Assembly (NCBI GenBank): GCA_020632795.1 | Contig: JACKEV010000006.1 | Location: 802,501 to 866,500, forward strand | Direction of reading: 5' to 3' | Source: Alphaproteobacteria bacterium | Lineage (GTDB): Bacteria > Myxococcota_A > UBA796 > CAJQPC01 | Length of the DNA: 64,000 nt | In this document: positions 46,272 to 55,501 of the stretch, piece by piece | Numbering within the stretch: the stretch's first letter is position 1 | Layout: each line of letters opens with the position of its first letter | Position numbers and translations under genes: made by a program | The notes under the pieces: generated by a model | What the model was told of the DNA's origin: nothing | Seen by the model: the letters and a program-made list of their open reading frames with translations, nothing else | Databases searched by the model: none

Positions 46272-47486
46272 ATGATTCGACACGCAGCACTGACCGACGA
46301 AGGCAAGCGTCGAGACAACAACGAAGACGCCTTCCTGGCCGATCCCGACGCTGGCGTGTTCGTGGTCGCCGACGGCGTAGGGGGCCGCGCCTGCGGCGAG
46401 ATCGCGTCCGCGATGACCGTGGACACCTTCCGCCGCAACGCCCCTCGGCTGCGCGCGGCGGTGCTGCGCTTCGCCCAGTCCCCGGGCCGCGCCACCCGCA
46501 ACAAGGTCCTGGAGACCCTGGACGAGATCTGCCAGATCGCCTCCCGCCGGGTGTACGAGGAGGCCGAGAACGAGGGCCGCCGCGGCATGACCACCACCCT
46601 GGTGGCCTCGGTGGTCGGCGGCGGCTCGGTGTTCCTGGCCCACGTCGGGGACTCCCGGGCCTACCTGCTGCGCGAGGGAGAGCTGCTCCAGCTCACCGAC
46701 GACCACTCCATGGTCAACGAGCTGGTCCGCAACGGCCAGATGACCTACGAAGAGGCCCGCAAGAGCCGCTACCGCAACGTCATCACCCGCGCCATCGGCC
46801 TGCACCCCACCGTCCAGCCCGACGTCGCGGCCATCGAGATCCTGCCCGGCGACCGCCTGGTGCTGTGCTCCGACGGCCTCAGCGACCCGGTCCCCGCGCG
46901 CATCATCCGCCAGAAGCTCGCCCAGGGCACCCCCGCCCAGGCCACCAACGCCCTGGTCAATGCCGCGCTCGCCCACGGCGGCCCCGACAACGTCACCACC
47001 ATCGTCATCGACCCGGACGCCTCCCCCCAGGCCGAGGCCGCCGCCGCGCGCGCCGAGATCATGGAGAAGCTGTTCCTGTTCGAGGACCTGCCCTTCCACG
47101 CCCGCGCCCGCGTGGGCCGCATGGTCTCCGAGCAGTTCGTCACCCCGGGGCAGATCGTAGTCGACCAGGGCGCGACCGATCGGGTCATGTACGTCGTGGT
47201 CCAGGGCAAGCTCGAGGTCCTGCGCGACGACGTGAAGCTCGCCGAGTTCGGCCCGGGCGACCACTTCGGCGAGCTGGCCCTGGTCGACGCCCAGCCCCGC
47301 TCCGCCACGGTAAGGGCCAACGACTTCGGCAGCCTCATCACCATCGACCGGCCCGCCCTCGACGAGTTCTGCAAGCGCGAGCCCGAGCTGGGCATCCGCA
47401 TCATGTGGAAGCTCCTGGGCACGGTCGCCCAGCGCCTGCGCAACACCAGCGCCGAGCTGGCCAACCGCTCCCGCACCGGCCCCTGA
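46272..47486 (+). CDS. PP2C-family protein phosphatase fused to a cyclic-nucleotide-binding domain
   Basis: Residues ~1-245 form a PP2C Ser/Thr phosphatase with all metal-site motifs: RRDNNEDAFL, VVADGVGG, LAHVGDSRAYL, LCSDGLSD, GGPDNVT. Residues ~270-395 form a cNMP-binding domain (VVDQGATDRVMYVVVQGKLEV, GDHFGELALVDAQPRSATV), with the phosphate-binding cassette FGELAL...PRSAT intact. Cyclic nucleotide probably controls the phosphatase; partner Ser/Thr kinases are not in the window. It follows the cytochrome gene by 5 bp and so may be co-transcribed with it. Confidence 0.9.
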   Translation: MIRHAALTDEGKRRDNNEDAFLADPDAGVFVVADGVGGRACGEIASAMTVDTFRRNAPRLRAAVLRFAQSPGRATRNKVLETLDEICQIASRRVYEEAENEGRRGMTTTLVASVVGGGSVFLAHVGDSRAYLLREGELLQLTDDHSMVNELVRNGQMTYEEARKSRYRNVITRAIGLHPTVQPDVAAIEILPGDRLVLCSDGLSDPVPARIIRQKLAQGTPAQATNALVNAALAHGGPDNVTTIVIDPDASPQAEAAAARAEIMEKLFLFEDLPFHARARVGRMVSEQFVTPGQIVVDQGATDRVMYVVVQGKLEVLRDDVKLAEFGPGDHFGELALVDAQPRSATVRANDFGSLITIDRPALDEFCKREPELGIRIMWKLLGTVAQRLRNTSAELANRSRTGP

Positions 47487-47489
47487 GGC

Positions 47490-48254
47490 TCAGCCTCTGA
47501 AGGGGTCCGGGATCGCGCCTACGGCCGCGCGGACCTGCTGATACGTCGGCGTCCAGCGCCCGTCGTCGCCCCGCACCACCAGCGGGGGCAGGTCCCTGCG
47601 CTCCCCGGCCCATGCGCAGCAGAACAAGGCGATGGTGGGCGGCTGCCCGACGCGGAACAGCACGTCCTGGCGGTGCAGCAGCGTCAGCCCCGCCGCCTCG
47701 ACCGCCTGCTCCGGGCGGGGGTCGGCGCCCGCGTGGCAGAAGCAGAACCGCCCGTCGGGGGCCAGCGCCCGCGCCGCCGCCCGGCAGTAGTCGAACACGT
47801 CGCCTTTCAGCTCCATGCGCGCGCCGGCCCGCTGGGGGTGGGGCGACACCACCCCGTGGCCCAGGGGGATGTAGGGCGGGCTGCCGGTGACCACCTCGAA
47901 GTCGCGGGTCTCGGGGACCATCTCCGGGTCGCGCAGGTCGCCTGACTTGAGGGTGACCCGCTCGCTGAGGCCGTTCAGGGCCACGGTGCGCCGGGCCAGC
48001 CGGTGGCTGACTGGCTGGACCTCCACCATCGTCAGGTGCGCGTCGGCGGGCATCTGCCAGAGGGTCATCAGGCCCACGGAGCCGATGCCCGCGCCGATGT
48101 CCAGCAGCCGCCGCGCGCGGGGGGCCGCCTGCCCGGCGGTCCAGGCCACCAGCAGATCGTCGGTGGAGAAGCGGTGGCCCCGCTTGAGCTGCAGGATGTG
48201 CCAGTCGCCCACCAGGCGGTCGAGGCTCTCGTCGGGTCCGGGGGTGGTGTCCAT
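47490..48254 (-). CDS. TrmN6-like SAM-dependent methyltransferase
   Basis: The 254-residue Rossmann methyltransferase has LLDIGAGIGSVGLM (SAM motif I), MVEVQPVSHRLA, and GSPPYIPLG (N/G-PPY motif IV), the set found in tRNA1(Val) A37 N6-methyltransferase (YfiC/TrmN6) and PrmC relatives. FSTDDLLVAW at the N-terminus is the TrmN6 hallmark (variant of FKLTDDAVLLA). It probably methylates adenine-N6 in tRNA; the Asn-to-Gly change in NPPY makes the exact acceptor uncertain. Convergent with the PP2C gene (3-bp gap), divergent from the MBL gene. Confidence 0.8.
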   Translation of the reverse strand: MDTTPGPDESLDRLVGDWHILQLKRGHRFSTDDLLVAWTAGQAAPRARRLLDIGAGIGSVGLMTLWQMPADAHLTMVEVQPVSHRLARRTVALNGLSERVTLKSGDLRDPEMVPETRDFEVVTGSPPYIPLGHGVVSPHPQRAGARMELKGDVFDYCRAAARALAPDGRFCFCHAGADPRPEQAVEAAGLTLLHRQDVLFRVGQPPTIALFCCAWAGERRDLPPLVVRGDDGRWTPTYQQVRAAVGAIPDPFRG

Positions 48255-48304
48255 CGGCCCCCGGATAACCCGCCGGCCGCGCGGTGGGGTATCGTCCCCC
48301 GCGC

Positions 48305-49174
48305 ATGTCCTTCACGCTGACCCGCCTGATCACCCGCCCGATGCCCGACGGCCTCGCTTGGCAAGGCCCCTCCGAGGGCGGCCACGTCCTGCGTTGGCTG
48401 GGGGCCGCAGGCTTCGCTGTCCGCGCGGGGCAGCGCACCGTCCTCATCGACCCCTACCTCAGCCGGTTCAGCCTGCTGGCCACCGCCACCCGGCCGCTGG
48501 TGCCCGACGAGCCCCTGCTCGCCCGGGAGCTGCCCCAGGCCGACGCTGTGCTGGTCGGTCACGCCCACTTCGACCATGCCCTGGACGCCCCAGCGGTGTG
48601 CCGCCACACCGGCGCGCGGCTGTACGGCTCGCGGTCCACCGCCAACATCGGCCGCGCCTACGGGCTCCCCGAGGACCAGCTCGTCACCTGCGAGGGCATG
48701 GAGGAGCTGGACCTGGGCTGGGGCCGGGCGGTCCCCCTGCCCTCCCGGCACGGCCGGGTCTACTTCGGCCGCACCCCGCTCCAGGGCGACATCGAGGCTC
48801 CGCCGCGCTGGCCGCCCCGCTACCGCGCGCTGCGCCACGGCAAGGTGTTCAGTTGGTGGCTCGAATGGCAGGGCCTCTCGATCGTCCACATCGACTCGGC
48901 CGACTACGACACCGCCCTGATGCAGGGGCGGCGCGCGGACGTGCTCTGCCTCTGCGCCATCGGCCGCAAGTACCGGCCCGGCTACACCGCCGAGATCATC
49001 GCCGCGCTCAAGCCCGGGTGGGTCGTCGCCTGCCACTGGGAGGACTTCTTCGCGCCCCTGTCCGCGCCGCCCCGGCAGCTCCCCGCGGTGGACCTGCCGG
49101 GCTTCGTGGAGGAGATCCGCGCCTGCGGGGCCGACCCGGTGGTGCTGCGCCCCGGCCAGCGCATGGGCCTATGA
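48305..49174 (+). CDS. metallo-beta-lactamase-fold hydrolase
   Basis: The 289-residue MBL-fold protein has the motif VLVGHAHFDHALD (HxHxDH) and downstream IVHIDSADYDT. The size and the LRWLGAAGFAVRAGQRTVLIDPYLSR opening match the UlaG/RomA-like L-ascorbate lactonase or NAPE-PLD-like group. There is no signal peptide. The substrate is unknown. The ATG at 48305 lies 50 bp from the divergent methyltransferase start, so the two share a promoter region. Confidence 0.8.
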   Translation: MSFTLTRLITRPMPDGLAWQGPSEGGHVLRWLGAAGFAVRAGQRTVLIDPYLSRFSLLATATRPLVPDEPLLARELPQADAVLVGHAHFDHALDAPAVCRHTGARLYGSRSTANIGRAYGLPEDQLVTCEGMEELDLGWGRAVPLPSRHGRVYFGRTPLQGDIEAPPRWPPRYRALRHGKVFSWWLEWQGLSIVHIDSADYDTALMQGRRADVLCLCAIGRKYRPGYTAEIIAALKPGWVVACHWEDFFAPLSAPPRQLPAVDLPGFVEEIRACGADPVVLRPGQRMGL

Positions 49175-50143
49175 GCCGGAGCGCACCGCCGCCGCCAGCA
49201 CATCCGGCAGCCGACGGCGCGCCGTGTCCAGGGACTGCTCCAGCACCACGCCCGCAGCCTTGGCGTGGCCACCGCCCGCGGGGTTCAGGGCGCGGGCGAC
49301 GTCCGCGACGTTGACCTTCCCCCGGGACCGCAGGGACAGCTTGACCCGGTCCGGGCCCCGCTCCACCAGCAGCACGGCGACCTCGACCCCCTCGACGTAG
49401 ACCATCGTGTCCACGATGCCCTCCACGTCGCCGCGGGAGGCCCCGAGCTCCTCGCGGGTGGCCAGGGAGACCACGCCTTGGACCACCGCGCCGTCCCCAT
49501 GGAAGGTCGCGGTGTCCAGCACCCGGGCCTGCAGCAGCATGCCGGAGCGCCGCCGCTCCATCAGCACACGAACAGCGATGCTGGCGTGGTCGATGCCCGC
49601 ATCCAGCAGACGCGCGGCCTTGCGGTGGGTGTCGGCGGTGGTGTTGGAGTAGCGGAAGCCGCCGGTGTCAAAGATGATGCCGGCGTAGAGCAGGCCGGCG
49701 ATGTCGGGATCCAGGGGGACCCCCCAGGCGTCCATCGCCTCCAGCACCATCCCGCAGGTCGAGGCTGCGTGCCGCTCGATCCAGGCGACGTCGTAGCCGT
49801 CGGCGGAGGTCGTACCGTGGTGGTCGATGATGGCCGTGCGTGTGGCGTCCTGGAAGGCGCGCTGCACCGGCGGGGTCAGACGCCGCTGGTCGCCGTCCAG
49901 CACCACGGCCAGATCATAGCGGCCTGTGACGTCTTCATCCGGGATCATCTCGGCGGCGCGGGCCATCCAGCGGTAGCGGAACCCCGGATCGCCGGCGACG
50001 TGCACCACCGCGCCGGACAGGTGCCCGATGACCCGCTGCAGCGCGAGGCAGGCGCCGATGGAGTCGCCGTCCGGGTCCTCAGGGCCCGTCAGCAGGACCC
50101 GACGGGCGTCGCTGATCACCGCGTGAAGCTGTTCGAGTACCAC
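49169..50143 (-). CDS. DHH/DHHA1-family phosphoesterase (NrnA-like)
   Basis: The 324-residue protein has DPDGDSIGACLAL, VVLDGD, IIDHHGTTSADG (the DHH motif) and the C-terminal NPAGGGHAKAAGV of the DHHA1 domain, as in nanoRNase/pAp phosphatase NrnA. These enzymes degrade short RNAs or cyclic dinucleotide products. In the first motif the family's metal-binding His (HxNPDGD) is replaced: here TGPEDPDGD, so one Mn ligand seems missing. The GTG start is poorly supported upstream. The 181 bp up to the helicase gene hold no further gene; they must include divergent promoters. Confidence 0.85.
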   Translation of the reverse strand: MVLEQLHAVISDARRVLLTGPEDPDGDSIGACLALQRVIGHLSGAVVHVAGDPGFRYRWMARAAEMIPDEDVTGRYDLAVVLDGDQRRLTPPVQRAFQDATRTAIIDHHGTTSADGYDVAWIERHAASTCGMVLEAMDAWGVPLDPDIAGLLYAGIIFDTGGFRYSNTTADTHRKAARLLDAGIDHASIAVRVLMERRRSGMLLQARVLDTATFHGDGAVVQGVVSLATREELGASRGDVEGIVDTMVYVEGVEVAVLLVERGPDRVKLSLRSRGKVNVADVARALNPAGGGHAKAAGVVLEQSLDTARRRLPDVLAAAVRSGS

Positions 50144-50324
50144 GCACCACCACCCTGGTCGGCCTCCCAGATAGGAGATCCGGCGTCGGGAAAGAGGGCA
50201 TTCTAACCAGAGTGGAGGGGCTTGGCGACCACCAAGGGAACCCGTCGCCGTCGTTGGCGGAAGTCACCCGGCGCGAATAAGGGGAGCCCCCCAAGCATAG
50301 CCCGAGTACCCAGAAGGAGCAGAT

Positions 50325-52130
50325 GTGCCCACAGAGGCTGGAGAAACCTCCCAGACAGCCCCCCAGGACGGCGCCACCCAGGCCGTGACGGCGGCCCCCG
50401 AGCCCGCCGAGGCCCTCGCCGCAGACGACACCCCCGTCGACACCCCCTCCGAAGACGACGCCCCCGTCGACGCCTCCGTCGACGACGCAGAGCCTGCCCA
50501 AAGGGGCCAGGACTACCGCTCCGGCCGCCTCTTCGAGGACTTCCCCATCTCCGGCGAGCTCATCAAGGGCCTCCACGAGATGGGCTACACCGAAGCCACC
50601 CAGGTCCAGGCCGAGTCCATCGAGCCCGCGCTCGCGGGCAAGGACATGGTGGTCCGCGCCAAGACCGGCACCGGCAAGACCGCTGCGTTCGGCGTCCCCA
50701 TCGTCGAGCGCGTCGAGGCCGGCGCCCGCTACCCCCAGGCCATCGTCCTCTCCCCCACCCGCGAGCTGGCGATCCAGATCGCTCGGGAGATCTCGGCCAT
50801 CGGCAAGTACAAGGACATCCGCGTGCTGACCGTCTACGGCGGCACGGCGATGGGCCCCCAGGAGAAGGCCCTCGAGGAGGGCGTCGAAGTCATCGTCGGC
50901 ACGCCCGGCCGTGTGCTGGACCACATCCGGCGCAAGAACCTCGACCTGTCCCGCATCCGCATCTCCTGCCTGGACGAGGCCGACGAGATGCTCTCGATGG
51001 GCTTCTACAAGGAGGTCACCTCGATCCTCCGCCGGGCCCCGGACGACGCGCAGGTGCTGCTCTTCTCGGCGACCGTCGAGGAGGACGTCAAGCGCATCGT
51101 TCGAAAATACCTCAAGGATCCCGTGGACATCATGCTCTCCACCGACACCGACGCGGTCGAGGGCATCACCCACGTGCTCTACGAGGTGGACCCCAGCTTC
51201 CACCGGGCGCGGGCCCTGCTCGCCCTCATCGACCAGGAGGAGCCCGGCTCGACCATCATCTTCTGCAACACCCGCGAAGACACCGCCACGGTGGCCACCT
51301 TCCTGGACCGCCAGGGGCTGGACGCCCAGCTCATCTCCGGTGAGCTGCCCCAGAAGAAGCGTGAGCGGGTGATGGCCATGGTCAAGTCCGGCGAGGTCCA
51401 GTTCCTCGTGGCGACCGACGTCGCGGCCCGGGGCATCGACGTCAACGACCTCACCCACGTCATCAACTACACCCTGCCCAGCGACCCGGCGGTCTACATG
51501 CACCGGGTGGGCCGCACCGGCCGCATCGGCAAGGAGGGCACCGCCATCAGCCTCGCGGGTGGCGCTGACCTCGCCACCCGCCTTGTGCTGGAGAAGCAGT
51601 TCGAGGTGGACTTCGTCCACAAGGAGCTGCCCACCCCCGAAGAGGCCCAGCGCCTGCGGGTCGACCGCATGGCCGCCCGCATCAAGAAGGCGATGGCCAG
51701 CACGGCCTTCGAGGGCTTCATCGGCCTGGCCCGCGCCATCCAGGAGCGCCCGGACGGCGACATGCTCCTGGCCACCGCGCTGCGGACCTTCTTCATGTGG
51801 GATCGGGAGCAGCGCGCCAGGGCTGCCGACCTCGACACGGTCAGCGCGATCAGCGAGGTGCGTCGCGAGGGCCGCGAGGGCCGCGAGGGCCGGGACGACC
51901 AGGGCAGCGGGCGTCGTCAGCGCCGTCGTCGGGGCAAGCCCAGCGGCCGATCCCGTGGCAGCGGTCGCTCCCGCAGCAGCGAACGCCGTCCGTCGTCCGA
52001 GCGCAGCGCCGCGCCGCCGCCCGAGGCCAGGCCCCCCGAGGCGTCCAAGGGCTCTGGCGGGGACGACGCGCGTCGCAAGAAGCGCCGTCGCCGTCGTCGT
52101 CGTCGCTCCAGCGGCACCAACGAGAGCTGA
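50325..52130 (+). CDS. DEAD-box ATP-dependent RNA helicase
   Basis: The 601-residue product has an acidic, disordered start (~1-65), then the helicase core with Q motif (GYTEATQVQAESI), AKTGTGKT, PTRELAIQ, CLDEADEML, FSATVEEDV, and the C-terminal HRVGRTGRIG. The end (~505-601) is a very basic, Arg/Ser/Gly-rich tail with runs of Arg, probably RNA binding. It resembles CsdA/DeaD and CshA, which act in cold response and ribosome assembly. The GTG start has AAGGAG 6 nt upstream. Confidence 0.9.
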   Translation: MPTEAGETSQTAPQDGATQAVTAAPEPAEALAADDTPVDTPSEDDAPVDASVDDAEPAQRGQDYRSGRLFEDFPISGELIKGLHEMGYTEATQVQAESIEPALAGKDMVVRAKTGTGKTAAFGVPIVERVEAGARYPQAIVLSPTRELAIQIAREISAIGKYKDIRVLTVYGGTAMGPQEKALEEGVEVIVGTPGRVLDHIRRKNLDLSRIRISCLDEADEMLSMGFYKEVTSILRRAPDDAQVLLFSATVEEDVKRIVRKYLKDPVDIMLSTDTDAVEGITHVLYEVDPSFHRARALLALIDQEEPGSTIIFCNTREDTATVATFLDRQGLDAQLISGELPQKKRERVMAMVKSGEVQFLVATDVAARGIDVNDLTHVINYTLPSDPAVYMHRVGRTGRIGKEGTAISLAGGADLATRLVLEKQFEVDFVHKELPTPEEAQRLRVDRMAARIKKAMASTAFEGFIGLARAIQERPDGDMLLATALRTFFMWDREQRARAADLDTVSAISEVRREGREGREGRDDQGSGRRQRRRRGKPSGRSRGSGRSRSSERRPSSERSAAPPPEARPPEASKGSGGDDARRKKRRRRRRRRSSGTNES

Positions 52131-52144
52131 GGGGCAAGCGTGCC

Positions 52145-52171
52145 CGGGCGCGTCCCAGCCGGGCGCGCCCG
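52145..52171. terminator. hairpin between convergent helicase and deaminase genes
   Basis: CGGGCGCG (52145-52152) pairs perfectly with CGCGCCCG (52164-52171) across an 11-nt loop, in the 66-bp gap between two convergent stops. There is no T run on either side, so it is at best a Rho-assisted or bidirectional stop. Confidence 0.35.
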
Positions 52172-52196
52172 ACCTGGCCTGCCCAGCCCGGCGTGC

Positions 52197-53213
52197 TCAG
52201 CCGCGGCTCTCCAGGAAGCTCGCCTCGAAGGCGAACTCCCGCATCCGCCCGGCCTGCTCCGGGTCCAGGATGCCCGACTCCACCAGCAACCGGAACTCGT
52301 TCGCCAGGTTCGTGCCGCAGAGGTACGTGCCGTCGGTGTTGACGGTGAGCCGCACCCCGGCCTCCATGAAGGTCCCCAGGATGTAGTTGAACTCCTCCAG
52401 GTGGCGGACCGCCCGGGTGTTCAGGTTCGAGGTCGGGCAGATCTCCAGCACCGTGCCGGCGTCGGCGAGCATGCGGGTGGCCTCGGCGCTGTAGGCGGCC
52501 CGCACCCCGTGCCCGATGCGGTCGGGCTTGAGCTTGGTCAGCACCGCGATGACCCCCTCGCCGGAGGTCGCCTGGGTCTCGCCGGTGTGTACGGTGGTGC
52601 CCAGCCCCGCGTCCCGGGCCCGCTGGAAGATCTCCGCGTAGCGATCGACGCTCTCGGACAGCTCGACGGTGTGGGTCTCCGTGCCCGCCAGATCGATCCC
52701 GATGACGCCGCGATCCTTGTACTTGATGGCCTTCTCCAGGATGATCTCGTTCTGCTCGGTGGGGAACTCCCGGGCCAGGCAGAAGATGAGCCCCGCCTCG
52801 ACGCCGTACTCCAGGCAGGCCCGGTCCATGCCCCGCAGCGAGGCGTGGATGATGTGGTCGAGGTCGCGCTCCCCGCCCAGGTTGCGCTTCATGGGGTTGA
52901 AGCGCAGCTCGATGCGCTGCACCAGCGAGCCCCGGTACTCCTTGCCGATGATCTCGTAGACCGCCCGCTCCATCGCCATCGGGCTGGACTGGATGCGCTC
53001 GGTCCAGGTGTGCAGGATGGCCAGGTAGTCGTCGAGGTTCTTGATCCGGCGCGGATCGGCCGTGATCAGATCGACGAACTCCCAGTAGTCCTTCACCGGC
53101 AGCTTGAAGCCCTGCTGCTGGGCGATGGACCACATGACGTGCGGCGCGACGGAGGCGCCCACGTGGATGTGGAGGTCACAGAAACGCTGGTCGGTGGGAG
53201 CGGTCGCTTGCAT
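52197..53213 (-). CDS. adenosine/AMP deaminase family protein
   Basis: The 338-residue product is a TIM-barrel deaminase. It has DLHIHVGAS (two metal His), LRFNPMKRNLG, DLAGTETH, TVHTGET (third His), DRIGHGVRA (catalytic His) and VNTDGTYLCGTNL (Asp metal ligand). In classical adenosine deaminase the last motif is NTDDP; here the second Asp is Gly, so the purine specificity may differ. It would hydrolyse the amino group of an adenine nucleoside to the inosine form. The ATG at 53213 gives the expected N-terminus; an 18-codon extension is unlikely. Confidence 0.85.
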   Translation of the reverse strand: MQATAPTDQRFCDLHIHVGASVAPHVMWSIAQQQGFKLPVKDYWEFVDLITADPRRIKNLDDYLAILHTWTERIQSSPMAMERAVYEIIGKEYRGSLVQRIELRFNPMKRNLGGERDLDHIIHASLRGMDRACLEYGVEAGLIFCLAREFPTEQNEIILEKAIKYKDRGVIGIDLAGTETHTVELSESVDRYAEIFQRARDAGLGTTVHTGETQATSGEGVIAVLTKLKPDRIGHGVRAAYSAEATRMLADAGTVLEICPTSNLNTRAVRHLEEFNYILGTFMEAGVRLTVNTDGTYLCGTNLANEFRLLVESGILDPEQAGRMREFAFEASFLESRG

Positions 53214-53309
53214 GCCGCCGCGTATCCGCGCGCTTCGAAAGAGGCAAGCGACAAGCACCGGCCTCACGTCATCCGACTATACTCCCCGGGCCACCCTCTC
53301 GGAGATCCC

Positions 53310-54125
53310 ATGACCCTGCTGCTCGCGCTGGTCCTCGCGCCCCCCGCCATCGCCGACGACATCGACCTGGGCGACATCGAGATCGACCTCGACGACATCG
53401 ATCTGGGCAGCAGCGGCCACGGCGATGAGTCCTCGACCTACACCGGCGGCCTGACCGAGCGGAAGAACGACCTCGGCGACAACGTCCCGGTGACCGTCAC
53501 CCACTACGGCGGCAACATCACCGTGCGCTGCACCGAGGGTGACCAGATCTCCGCCCGCATCGACTTCTCCGTGGAGGGCACCGACCGCGACCGCCTCAAG
53601 GCCTACGGCGACGGCATCGGGCTGGCGGTCTGGGGCGACGCCAACGGCGCCGGCGCCAAGACCCGCATGCCCTCCAAGAGCAGCGCGATCCAGCGCGCGG
53701 ACGTGCCGCTGATGGTCTCGGCCCCCCCAGGCACCCGCCTGACCGTCCAGGGCCGCGACGGCTGGGTGCAGATCACCAACTGCACCGGCGCGCTGAAGGC
53801 CTCCAGCACGGCGGGGGGCGTGTTCGCGGAGGGCCGGTATGACAGCTTCCAGGTCACCTCCCAGGACGGTGACGTGAAGGTCGAGCTGACCGGCAACAGC
53901 GTCATCAACGCCAGCTCCGCTGCCACCAGCACCAAGGGCAAGGTCGAGCTGATCCTGCCCGACGACGCCAACGTCAAGCTCGCCGCCACCGGCGCCGAGG
54001 TCCGCGTCGAGCACCTGGTCAGCGGCACCAACACCGACACCAACGTCAGCGGCAACATCGGCAACGGCGGCCCCTCCGTCCGCCTCTCCGCCCCCAAGGG
54101 CGAGGTCAAGGTCAAGACCCCCTAG
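53310..54125 (+). CDS. exported DUF4097-like beta-helix protein
   Basis: A 271-residue protein with a signal peptide (MTLLLALVLAPPAIADD). Next come an Asp-rich stretch (DIDLGDIEIDLDDIDLG) and a beta-helical body with the VTVTHYGGNITVRCTEGD and APPGTRLTVQGRDGWVQITN patterns typical of DUF4097 (putative auto-adhesin head domain). It is probably periplasmic or surface bound; the function in this family is not established. Its stop TAG shares the CTAG tetramer (54122-54125) with the stop of the convergent ferredoxin gene. Confidence 0.8.
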   Translation: MTLLLALVLAPPAIADDIDLGDIEIDLDDIDLGSSGHGDESSTYTGGLTERKNDLGDNVPVTVTHYGGNITVRCTEGDQISARIDFSVEGTDRDRLKAYGDGIGLAVWGDANGAGAKTRMPSKSSAIQRADVPLMVSAPPGTRLTVQGRDGWVQITNCTGALKASSTAGGVFAEGRYDSFQVTSQDGDVKVELTGNSVINASSAATSTKGKVELILPDDANVKLAATGAEVRVEHLVSGTNTDTNVSGNIGNGGPSVRLSAPKGEVKVKTP

Positions 54126-54523
54126 AGGATGTCCTCGAGCGTCCACACGCTCAACAGCCGCGCCGAGACCCCCTCCCCCTCCAGCCGCGCCCGGCAGGCC
54201 AGGCGGTGCTTGGGCGGGTTCGTGCTGCGGCCGGTCGGGTTGTCCCGGAGGGCGGCCACCTCGGCGACGTCCGCCTCGTCGAGGCCGGCGCCATCGAGGA
54301 TCTCGACGACGCAGCCGCCGCAGCGCCCGTCCGCGCAGCGGGTCAGGATGGGCACCCGCAGGCCCTGGGCAGCCACGCGCAGGGTCTGGCCCGACGCGCA
54401 GCGCACCTCCTCCTCACGCCCGTCCACCGTCAGGAAGCGCACCGTGAGCTGCGCGGGCGCCTGGGGCTCGTCTGCGCCCGCGAAGAACCCCCGCAGGCGG
54501 CGCCGGACCCCAAAGCGGCTCAA
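54122..54523 (-). CDS. 2Fe-2S plant-type ferredoxin
   Basis: A 133-residue protein. From ~35 it is a plant-type ferredoxin fold with cluster ligands CADGRCGGC (C-x5-C-x2-C) and a final Cys in HRLACRARLEG. The N-terminus (LSRFGVRRRLRGFF) is short and basic. Its TTG start overlaps the LOG-family stop (TTGA, 54520-54523), so the two are translationally coupled. It passes single electrons in the cytoplasm; the partner is unknown. Confidence 0.8.
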   Translation of the reverse strand: MSRFGVRRRLRGFFAGADEPQAPAQLTVRFLTVDGREEEVRCASGQTLRVAAQGLRVPILTRCADGRCGGCVVEILDGAGLDEADVAEVAALRDNPTGRSTNPPKHRLACRARLEGEGVSARLLSVWTLEDIL

Positions 54524-55362
54524 CCGGGCCTCTTGACCTCGGGGAAGACCCCGAACCCGGTGCGATCGCCGTGCTCCAGGGCGTCGGTGAGGTAGGCGAA
54601 GGCGTCGTCCACGTCGTCGGTGCGGTGGAACAGGTCGAGATCCTTCTGGGAGATCGTGCCCCAGTCCACCATCGCCTGGAGGTTGATGATGCTGTCCCAG
54701 TACTCGGTGCCGTAGAGCACGATGGGCACGACCTTGCGGATCTTGCCGGTCTGGCGGAGGGTCAGCAGCTCGGCCATCTCGTCGATGGTGCCGAAGCCAC
54801 CAGGGAACACCACCAGCGCCTTCGCCAGGTACATGAACCAGTACTTGCGCGTGAAGAAGTAGTGGAACTCGAAGGACAGCTCGGGGGTGACCCAGCGGTT
54901 GTTCTGCTCCTCGAAAGGCAGGGAGATGCCCAGGCCCACGGAGCGCCCGCCCTCGACGTCGGCCGCCCCCCGGTTGCCCGCCTCCATGATGCCCGGCCCG
55001 CCGCCGGTGCAGATGAGGTACTTGCGGCCCTGGCTGCGGTCCATCGACCACTGGGTCAGCCGGCGGGACAGCTCGCGGGCCTCGTCGTAGTACCGCGACA
55101 TCCGGACCTTGATCTGCGCCTGCCGGACGGCGCTGGCGTCCGCCTCCCCCGCCTCGACCGCCGCCTCCGCCTCCGCCAGCCGCTCCCGCGCGACCTCCCC
55201 CGGCAGCGTGCGCGCCGAGCCGAAGATCACGATGGTGTCGCGCACATCCTGGTGGTAGAAGCGCTGCCGGGGCTCCTCGTACTCGCACAGGATGCGGATC
55301 GGCCGTGCGCTTACAGAGTTGAGGAATTCAAGGTTCTTGTACGACTTCTGCGGTCTCGACAT
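54520..55362 (-). CDS. LOG-family Rossmann-fold protein
   Basis: The 280-residue product has the LOG signatures GGGPGIMEAGNRGA and PGGFGTIDEMAEL. Family members release cytokinin-type or other nucleobases from nucleoside monophosphates, and many bacterial ones are nucleotide 5'-monophosphate nucleosidases. About 80 extra N-terminal residues (YEEPRQRFYHQDVRDTIVIF and a charged helix) place it in the longer TIGR00730-like group. The ATG at 55362 is the first in frame with plausible spacing. Confidence 0.85.
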   Translation of the reverse strand: MSRPQKSYKNLEFLNSVSARPIRILCEYEEPRQRFYHQDVRDTIVIFGSARTLPGEVARERLAEAEAAVEAGEADASAVRQAQIKVRMSRYYDEARELSRRLTQWSMDRSQGRKYLICTGGGPGIMEAGNRGAADVEGGRSVGLGISLPFEEQNNRWVTPELSFEFHYFFTRKYWFMYLAKALVVFPGGFGTIDEMAELLTLRQTGKIRKVVPIVLYGTEYWDSIINLQAMVDWGTISQKDLDLFHRTDDVDDAFAYLTDALEHGDRTGFGVFPEVKRPG

Positions 55363-55501
55363 CTTCGTCCGGATCCTCGCTCCAGCGGGTCTGTCTCCAG
55401 AGGGTAACGGTTTTCGCGACAGGTGGTGTCCAAGGAGTTGAACGCGGCGGACATGCACACCCGCTGCGGGAGCCCAAGACCCCTGACGAGAGGAGCAAAC
55501 G

